From positions 1 through 11,027 of the forward strand of contig CAKPFO010000047.1 of NCBI GenBank assembly GCA_934153805.1: a stretch of DNA of 11,027 nucleotides, in the 5' to 3' direction. Positions 7,011 through 11,027 of the stretch are shown piece by piece. The notes beneath the pieces were generated by a model. That model made no database searches. It was given only the letters and a program-made list of their open reading frames with translations, and was not told where the DNA came from. Numbering within the stretch: position 1 is the stretch's first letter; each line of letters starts with the position of its first letter. Source of the DNA: an uncultured Clostridia bacterium (GTDB lineage: Bacteria; Bacillota; Clostridia; TANB77; CAG-508). Position numbers and translations under genes: made by a program.

Positions 7011-7042
7011 ATAACGCAGTAATACGAAGTTTTTCATTTGTT

Positions 7043-7987
7043 TTAATCGTTTGTTTCTCTAACACCATTATACTCATTAACAAAATACAATGGTCTATTT
7101 TTAGTTTCATTAAATATTCTTCCTAAATATTCTCCTACAATTCCAAATAACATTATTTGTATTCCTGCAAAGAATAATATTAGTAATATTATTGCTTGGA
7201 ATGCTTGCATTACTACACCTGTAACTATGCATTTTACTATTACATATATAAAATACACAAATAACATTATAAATGTTGGTATTGCTAAATATGTTGATAC
7301 TCTAAGTGGTGATGTTGTAAATGATGTAATACCATCTATTGCTAAATCTATTAATTTTTTATAATTCCATTTTGTTTTTCCTGCAATTCTAGGGTCTCTA
7401 TCATATAAAACTTCCTTTTTGTTATATCCTATCCAGCTAAACATACTTTTTGAGCATCTTTGAGATTCTCTTAATTTTCTTAAAGCATTTACACATCTTC
7501 TATCTAATAGTCTAAAGTCACCTGTATCTTTTTGAATTTCTACCCTAGTTAGACTTTGTAATACTTTATAATACATCTTTGAAGTGAATTTTTTAAGCCA
7601 TGTCTCACCTTGTCTAGATTTTCTTCTTGCATACACATCATCATATCCTTGCTTCCAGTATTTTATCAATTCTGGTATTAGTTCTGGTGGATCTTGAAGG
7701 TCTGCATCCATAAATATTACGCAATCTCCTGTTGCATAATCTAACCCTGCAAGCATAGCTATTTCTTTTCCAAAATTTCTCGAAAAATCTACATAGCAAA
7801 TTCTGCTATCTTTTGCTCTCATCTCTTTTATTAATTGTATTGTCTTATCTTTACTTCCGTCGTTTACAAATAAAATCTCAAATTCATAATTTTTTATATC
7901 ATTCATTAATTTTTCTAATCTTTCGTACAAAAATGGTAGTGATTCTTCTTCGTTGTATGCTGGTATTATTATAGTTATTTTCTTCAT
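7043..7987 (-). CDS. GtrB/DPM-like family 2 glycosyltransferase (polyprenyl-phosphate sugar synthase type)
   Basis: The 314-aa protein has a cytoplasmic GT-A domain at residues 1-225 and two C-terminal membrane helices (about 232-257 and 262-289). Sequence landmarks are TIIIPAYNEEESL at the N-terminus, VNDGSKDKT at 41-49, the metal/nucleotide-binding DADLQDPPE at 94-102, DTGDFRLLD at 154-162 and KTKWNYKKL around 204-212. This layout is that of GtrB, YkcC and CsbB-type enzymes, which transfer a sugar from a nucleotide donor to undecaprenyl phosphate. The product would be a lipid-linked sugar for a GT-C enzyme on the outer face of the membrane, and two GT-C-like proteins lie downstream on the same strand. 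The donor sugar cannot be read from the sequence. The start at 7987 follows an AAAGGA about 12 nt upstream, and a well-formed promoter lies at 8060-8088. Confidence 0.92.
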   Translation of the reverse strand: MKKITIIIPAYNEEESLPFLYERLEKLMNDIKNYEFEILFVNDGSKDKTIQLIKEMRAKDSRICYVDFSRNFGKEIAMLAGLDYATGDCVIFMDADLQDPPELIPELIKYWKQGYDDVYARRKSRQGETWLKKFTSKMYYKVLQSLTRVEIQKDTGDFRLLDRRCVNALRKLRESQRCSKSMFSWIGYNKKEVLYDRDPRIAGKTKWNYKKLIDLAIDGITSFTTSPLRVSTYLAIPTFIMLFVYFIYVIVKCIVTGVVMQAFQAIILLILFFAGIQIMLFGIVGEYLGRIFNETKNRPLYFVNEYNGVRETND

Positions 7988-8059
7988 ATTTTTTCACATT
8001 CCTTTCATCTTTTAGTTAAAAGTCTAATTTTTGATTTTAACCTTCTATAAATTACTTAC

Positions 8060-8088
8060 ATTATATATATTAATTATACTTAATGCAA
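8060..8088 (-). promoter_or_regulatory. Sigma-A-type promoter of the GT2 gene
   Basis: On the minus strand the -35 box TTGCAT (8083-8088) and a perfect -10 box TATAAT (8060-8065) are 17 bp apart. Transcription would start near 8053, leaving a leader of about 65 nt before the ATG at 7987. A second TATAAT (8073-8078) slightly upstream lacks a well-placed -35. Confidence 0.75.
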
Positions 8089-8095
8089 GCTTTAT

Positions 8096-8124
8096 TTGTA
8101 TTTTTACAGGTTTTGTGTTATAAT
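8096..8124 (+). promoter_or_regulatory. Promoter of the 61-aa small gene
   Basis: A TTGTAT -35 box (8096-8101) is 17 bp from a perfect TATAAT (8119-8124), which is preceded by TGT (8116-8118), an extended -10. Transcription would begin near 8131, giving a leader of about 37 nt. It is divergent from the GT2 promoter, with the -35 boxes 7 bp apart. Confidence 0.78.
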
Positions 8125-8155
8125 ATTTGTAGATACTTATTTTTTTAATTTCATA

Positions 8156-8161
8156 GGGAGG
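8156..8161 (+). promoter_or_regulatory. Ribosome binding site GGGAGG of the small gene
   Basis: GGGAGG lies 6 nt before the ATG at 8168. It sets the start there rather than at the in-frame ATG at 8096, which lies inside the promoter and upstream of the predicted transcript start. Confidence 0.85.
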
Positions 8162-8167
8162 TTTCTT

Positions 8168-8353
8168 ATGATTAATACAGTTTTTTATGATTGTGCAGCA
8201 ACTTACTTATATAGTAACATACAAATGCCTAAACAGGTTGAAATCAAAAAAGTACGTAAGGTAGAACCAGTACATTCTGTTAACACAGGTAGAAGATTTA
8301 ACCAATATGCAGGCAATAAGGCAAATCACAATCACATCGACATTTGTATTTAA
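8168..8353 (+). CDS. Small basic protein of unknown function (61 aa)
   Basis: This is the only plus-strand gene in the window. It has a complete expression unit: extended -10 promoter, strong ribosome binding site at 6 nt, TAA stop, and a hairpin terminator starting 2 nt after the stop. The product begins MINTVFYDCAATYLYSN and has a Lys/Arg-rich middle (EIKKVRKVEP, then GRRF). It ends in an Asn/His-rich tail with HNHIDICI. Cysteines are at residues 9 and 60. There is no signal peptide or membrane segment, and I do not recognise a family. The codon pattern is less AT-extreme than its neighbours, which fits either a conserved, well-expressed small gene or a different origin. A regulatory, metal-binding or nucleic-acid-binding role would be guesswork. 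That it is a real gene is well supported by the signals around it. Confidence 0.78.
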   Translation: MINTVFYDCAATYLYSNIQMPKQVEIKKVRKVEPVHSVNTGRRFNQYAGNKANHNHIDICI

Positions 8354-8354
8354 A

Positions 8355-8388
8355 AAATACCCTTGGACTGATTAGTCTAAGGGTATTT
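8355..8388. terminator. Bidirectional intrinsic terminator between the small gene and glf
   Basis: A 15-bp stem is formed by 8355-8369 and 8374-8388 with a 4-nt loop (GATT) and one G-U position. It includes three G-C pairs at CCC/GGG. On the plus strand it starts 2 nt after the small gene's stop and leads into TTTCTATT. On the minus strand the stem is followed by a run of six T, the better terminator, which suits the glf operon about 170 nt upstream on that strand. Confidence 0.88.
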
Positions 8389-8557
8389 CTATTAGATTTA
8401 ACTTTTCTTCTTGAATTTCTATGTAGTTAATAGTTTTTTTCATTTATCCTAAAAGTATATAATTTTATTAGTATAAGAAAAATTACTGTGTATAGGCTTA
8501 ATCTAACTGAATACATTTGCTGTTTTATAGTTTTGATGTTCTTCCTAAAAATCACTA
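8389..8557. other. Non-coding spacer between the terminator and glf
   Basis: This is about 170 bp of AT-rich sequence forming the 3' untranslated region of the glf operon on the minus strand. I see no gene, promoter pair or strong repeat in it. Confidence 0.6.
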
Positions 8558-9661
8558 TTATTGTATGGTTTCTACTAAATTTAATGCTTCTTTTATTACT
8601 TTGTCCATATCATAATATTTATAGTTTCCTAATCTTCCTCCAAATATTACATTAGAATAATTTTTAGAAAGTTCATTATATGCATTAAATAATTTAGAAT
8701 TTCTTTCATCATTTACTGGATAATATGCTTCATCTCCTATTTTCCAGTCCATTGGATATTCTTTTGTTATAATAGTTCCTTTACAATCATTAAATTCAAA
8801 ATGTTTATGCTCTATTATTCTTGTATATTTTTCATCGTGACTTGTATAGTTCATAACAGCCACACCTTGATAGTTATCTTCATCTTCATATATTTCATTT
8901 TCAAATTTTAATGAACGATATTCTAAATTTCCTAACTTATAATCAAAAAATTCATCTATCATTCCCGTATACAATATTTTTTCTGCTAATTCATTATATT
9001 TTTCTTTTTCTTTCAAATAATCTACATTTAATTCTACATCACACTTTTCTAACATTTTTTCAATTATTACATTATACCCACCTACTGGAATTCCTTGATA
9101 TCTATCATTAAAATAGTTATTATTAAATGTAAATCTAACTGGTAATCTTTTTATTATAAATGCTGGTAATTCTTTGCAGTCTCTACCCCACTGTTTTTCT
9201 GTATATTCTTTGACTAGTTTTTCATATATATCTTTTCCTACTAAAGAAATGGCCTGTTCCTCTAAATTTTTTGGTTCTTCTACTCCATATTTTCTTTTTT
9301 GTTCTTCTATTTTTTCTTTTGCCTCTTTTGGTGTTACAATTCCCCATAATTTTGTGAATGTATTCATATTAAATGGAAGATTATATAATTCTCCTTTATA
9401 ATTTGCAACTGGTGAATTAATATAATTATTAAATTCTGTAAATTGATTAACATATTTCCAAATTTCCCTGTCACTTGTATGGAATATATGAGCTCCATAC
9501 TTATGCACATTTATTCCATTTATATTTTCACAATAAATATTTCCTCCTATATGGTTTCTTCTGTCTATTACTAAGCATTTTTTACCTCTTTTAGTCATTT
9601 CATATGCAAATGTTGATCCAAATAGGCCTGCTCCTACTATTAAATAATCATATTTTTTCAT
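8558..9661 (-). CDS. glf: UDP-galactopyranose mutase
   Basis: The 367-aa FAD-dependent mutase interconverts UDP-galactopyranose and UDP-galactofuranose, the donor for galactofuranose in surface polysaccharides. The N-terminal dinucleotide fold shows YLIVGAGLFGSTFA (glycines 10, 12 and 15 of GxGxxG), then VIDRRNHIGGN and KYGAHIFHT. The central region has EYTEKQWG and RLPVRFTFNNNYFNDRYQG, residues that line the active site in the family. The C-terminus has FGGRLGNYKYYDMD, the usual FAD-contact segment. Length is normal. I place the start at 9661 (MKKYDYL), where AGGAGG is 9 nt upstream. The ATG two codons earlier (9667) is only 3 nt from it. The gene is 25 nt downstream of a glycosyltransferase and is the last gene of the operon before the terminator at 8355-8388. 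The pairing indicates a galactofuranose-containing glycan, an inference from context. Confidence 0.96.
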   Translation of the reverse strand: MKKYDYLIVGAGLFGSTFAYEMTKRGKKCLVIDRRNHIGGNIYCENINGINVHKYGAHIFHTSDREIWKYVNQFTEFNNYINSPVANYKGELYNLPFNMNTFTKLWGIVTPKEAKEKIEEQKRKYGVEEPKNLEEQAISLVGKDIYEKLVKEYTEKQWGRDCKELPAFIIKRLPVRFTFNNNYFNDRYQGIPVGGYNVIIEKMLEKCDVELNVDYLKEKEKYNELAEKILYTGMIDEFFDYKLGNLEYRSLKFENEIYEDEDNYQGVAVMNYTSHDEKYTRIIEHKHFEFNDCKGTIITKEYPMDWKIGDEAYYPVNDERNSKLFNAYNELSKNYSNVIFGGRLGNYKYYDMDKVIKEALNLVETIQ

Positions 9662-9670
9662 ATTCATTTT

Positions 9671-9676
9671 CCTCCT
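9671..9676 (-). promoter_or_regulatory. Ribosome binding site AGGAGG of glf
   Basis: AGGAGG is 9 nt from the ATG at 9661 and only 3 nt from the ATG at 9667. Normal spacing favours the shorter protein beginning MKKYDYL. Confidence 0.7.
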
Positions 9677-9686
9677 ATGTTTTTTA

Positions 9687-10655
9687 CTATTTTATTTTAA
9701 ATATTTCTCTATTTTCTTGGTAAAACTTTTTCATTTCGTTTGTTTGTGGTCCAAATGAAAAATGACCTACTACAGTATTCTCAGAAACAATAATTGCTCT
9801 ACTATCTGACAATATATAATTGCATAGTTGTATTTCATCTTGTCCCATATTATTTCCTATTCCTACTACAAAACGTCCCATATCTTCCCATAAATCTCTT
9901 TTAAATAAAATAGCTCCAATACTAAATCTAATAGAACATACAGAATAATTAAAATCTTGTTTAGCAAATTCTTTTGACAAACTATCTATATCTCTTAATT
10001 TTTCTTCTGTTTCCCCCCACATAAACTTCGCGATTTCTGGATTTTTAACAACTTTCCCTTGTGTATCCCAATTATGTTCTGCTTTTCCAAATTTATCTTC
10101 ATATGTTTTTATTAATCCTGTTTTTTCTAATACTCGTACATGAGCATATCCACTAATAGGAATTAATGGAGCAACAAATCCTACTCTATATCTTCCATTT
10201 TTTTCTACTTCTTCGTAAGTTTTAAAAAGTTGTGTGAAAAAATTTTCAGTAATAAATATGTCTTCATCTAATTTGTATATATATTTTGCTTTTTGATGTA
10301 TATTTATCGCTATATTTTGTGCTAACGATACTTTATTTTTCTTTACACTTAAATATGACCAGTTATTTTTTTTGGCTATTTCGTTCAATTTTTCACTATA
10401 CAAACCAGATGATACTATACATACATCTATATCTTTTGGAGTGAACTTTTCTAGCCTTGCAAAAACGTCTTCATATAAATATTCTTTATAACCTGCTAAA
10501 ATAATGCAAAGTTTTTCACTGTCTTTTTTTCTATCTATAAAAGTATACTTTCCTTTAATTCTTTTTTTCTTTTCATGTTCTTTTCTATTTTTTTGTAAAT
10601 TTCTATAGACTTTTACACATGTTTCATTTTTAGCTATTTTTTCATATATTCCCAT
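9687..10655 (-). CDS. GT-A-fold glycosyltransferase (GT2-like), probable galactofuranose or surface-glycan transferase
   Basis: The 322-aa predicted soluble protein starts with a basic, helical stretch (residues 1-45). A glycosyltransferase domain follows: KLCIILAGYKEYLYEDVFARL (48-68), VCIVSSG (78-84), a KVSLAQNIAIN stretch (108-118) and the metal-binding KLDEDIFIT motif (128-136, acidic residues 130-132). Further on are GAILFKRDLWEDMG, GQDEIQL (271-277) and VVGHFSFG (296-303), whose acidic and histidine residues fit the acceptor and metal sites of GT-A enzymes. There are no membrane helices. The ATG at 10655 is preferred: AAAGGAG is 8 nt upstream, whereas a TTG two codons earlier (10661) would sit on top of it. 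Immediate proximity to glf suggests it uses UDP-galactofuranose or builds the same glycan, but the donor is not shown by sequence. The preceding radical SAM gene ends 13 nt away, so the genes are likely cotranscribed. Confidence 0.85.
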   Translation of the reverse strand: MGIYEKIAKNETCVKVYRNLQKNRKEHEKKKRIKGKYTFIDRKKDSEKLCIILAGYKEYLYEDVFARLEKFTPKDIDVCIVSSGLYSEKLNEIAKKNNWSYLSVKKNKVSLAQNIAINIHQKAKYIYKLDEDIFITENFFTQLFKTYEEVEKNGRYRVGFVAPLIPISGYAHVRVLEKTGLIKTYEDKFGKAEHNWDTQGKVVKNPEIAKFMWGETEEKLRDIDSLSKEFAKQDFNYSVCSIRFSIGAILFKRDLWEDMGRFVVGIGNNMGQDEIQLCNYILSDSRAIIVSENTVVGHFSFGPQTNEMKKFYQENREIFKIK

Positions 10656-10663
10656 TATCAAAT

Positions 10664-10670
10664 CTCCTTT
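10664..10670 (-). promoter_or_regulatory. Ribosome binding site AAAGGAG of the glycosyltransferase
   Basis: AAAGGAG lies 8 nt before the ATG at 10655 and overlaps the TAA stop (10669-10671) of the radical SAM gene. It fixes the start at 10655 and suggests coupling of the two genes. Confidence 0.75.
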
Positions 10671-11027
10671 ATAGTTTTATAATTTCTCCTTGAATACCTA
10701 ACTCTGAAATTTTTTCTAGTAATTTTTCTAATTCTTCATCTTCTATTTTTTCATAATAATTCATTTTTTTACCTAATGCTTTATATTTATTTTCTGCCAA
10801 ATTATGAACTTTAAATATTTCAACTTTATTTGGCTTATATTTTGATAATAGCTCTATAATTTTTTCTACATTTTTTTCTTTTAAAGTATATTCTTTTGTA
10901 CTTGGTATTCTAAAAATTATATTTCGTTTTTTTTCAAATAAAATTTTCAAATTTTCATAATATTGTTTTATATCACCTTTTAATATTTTTGAGCACTCAT
11001 TATCATCTAAAATTTTTATATCAACAT
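10669..11027 (-). CDS. Radical SAM activating enzyme of the PflA type, C-terminal part (gene cut by the window edge)
   Basis: The frame is open from the stop at 10669 to the window edge, about 119 residues, so this is the 3' end of a longer gene and not a 93-aa protein starting at the TTG near 10950. The fragment reads VDIKILDD, then YYENLKILFEKKRNIIFRIP, VEIFKVHNLAENKYKALG, and ends ISELGIQGEIIKL. This tracks the C-terminal part of pyruvate formate-lyase activating enzymes: a D-I/L-K-x-x-D strand, an ENL-K-L helix, RIP strand, and the V-E-hydrophobic-x-x-H-x-L...K-Y-x-x-L-G stretch. The CxxxCxxC cluster-binding motif would lie outside the window, so catalytic competence cannot be judged. A glycyl-radical activase before a glycosyltransferase and glf is an unexpected neighbour. 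It could instead be a diverged radical SAM enzyme with another role. Confidence 0.78.
   Translation of the reverse strand, partial: VDIKILDDNECSKILKGDIKQYYENLKILFEKKRNIIFRIPSTKEYTLKEKNVEKIIELLSKYKPNKVEIFKVHNLAENKYKALGKKMNYYEKIEDEELEKLLEKISELGIQGEIIKL

Larger units (their letters stand above)
6773..7042. other. 270-bp non-coding spacer with strong inverted repeats between the GT2 gene and ruvB
   Basis: No convincing gene lies here. The segment is less AT-monotonous than the coding regions and carries two consecutive inverted repeats (6873-6941 and 6960-7010), a direct repeat AATTTAGCTT at 6926-6935 and 6949-6958, and a 10-bp palindrome CGTTATAACG at 7007-7016. Read on the minus strand it is either the 3' untranslated region of the GT2 gene or the leader of ruvB. 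No arm is followed by a T-tract, so a simple intrinsic terminator is not supported, and I found no good sigma-A promoter for ruvB. A TATAAT on the minus strand near 6979-6984 lacks a matching -35 box. Confidence 0.7.

Noticed and set aside
8015..8041. Hairpin in the leader of the GT2 gene (GTTAAAA / TTTTAAC)
   Set aside because: The 7-bp arms are almost all A-T with a 13-nt loop, which is expected by chance in this AT-rich DNA.
8096..8167. Longer version of the small plus-strand protein starting at 8096
   Set aside because: The extra 24 codons cover the -35 and -10 boxes and have no ribosome binding site.
8911..9111. Plus-strand hydrophobic frame opposite glf
   Set aside because: It is a shadow of the AT-rich glf coding sequence; glf is unambiguous on the other strand.
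10669..10950. Stand-alone 93-aa protein starting at a TTG at 10950
   Set aside because: The frame is open to the window edge and the residues before the TTG continue the PflA-type pattern (VDIKILDD), so it is an internal codon.
1..11027. tRNA, rRNA, transposase or phage genes
   Set aside because: I saw no tRNA cloverleaf, rRNA-like stretch, DDE transposase motif, integrase or phage structural gene in the translated frames or spacers.

Overview
The window is very AT-rich bacterial chromosome. Genes are tightly packed, start after AGGAGG-type ribosome binding sites and almost all lie on the minus strand. Base composition, Shine-Dalgarno strength and the pairing of ruvB with a QueH-type epoxyqueuosine reductase suggest a low-GC Bacillota, probably an uncultured Clostridia-like anaerobe. 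This is inferred from style and gene content, not from a marker-gene search. Tryptophan is coded by TGG and no long gene needs TGA read as sense, so the standard bacterial code fits.

Right-hand block (about 8558-11027, minus strand). It holds the C-terminal part of a PflA-type radical SAM activating enzyme cut by the window edge, a GT-A-fold glycosyltransferase, and UDP-galactopyranose mutase (glf). The gaps are 13 and 25 nt, so this looks like one operon. A 15-bp hairpin at 8355-8388 stops it and also serves the small convergent gene, so it is a bidirectional terminator. The pair of glf and glycosyltransferase points to a galactofuranose-containing surface glycan.

Middle (about 7988-8390). 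A 61-codon plus-strand gene of unknown function has its own promoter, a strong ribosome binding site and the shared terminator. Its promoter sits back to back with the promoter of the minus-strand GT2 gene, with only 7 bp between the two -35 boxes.

Left-hand block (7987 down to 1, minus strand). In transcription order it holds a GtrB-like polyprenyl-phosphate glycosyltransferase, a 270-bp spacer with two inverted repeats, ruvB, two tandem paralogous multi-spanning membrane proteins with GT-C-like features, queH, a 91-aa helical protein, and a 415-aa protein built mostly of 26-residue repeats. From ruvB on, the gaps are 3-24 nt, consistent with one transcript. DNA repair (RuvB) and tRNA modification (QueH) genes thus flank envelope-type glycosyltransferases.

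The most unusual part is the left edge. The 26-aa (78-bp) repeat array is almost invariant except at a few positions, carries one invariant cysteine per unit, and is interrupted by a single in-frame TAA. An intact repeat unit continues in the same frame after the stop, up to the window edge. The two leftmost genes look MTERF-like (helical repeats related to mitochondrial transcription termination factors), but that assignment rests on motif pattern only.
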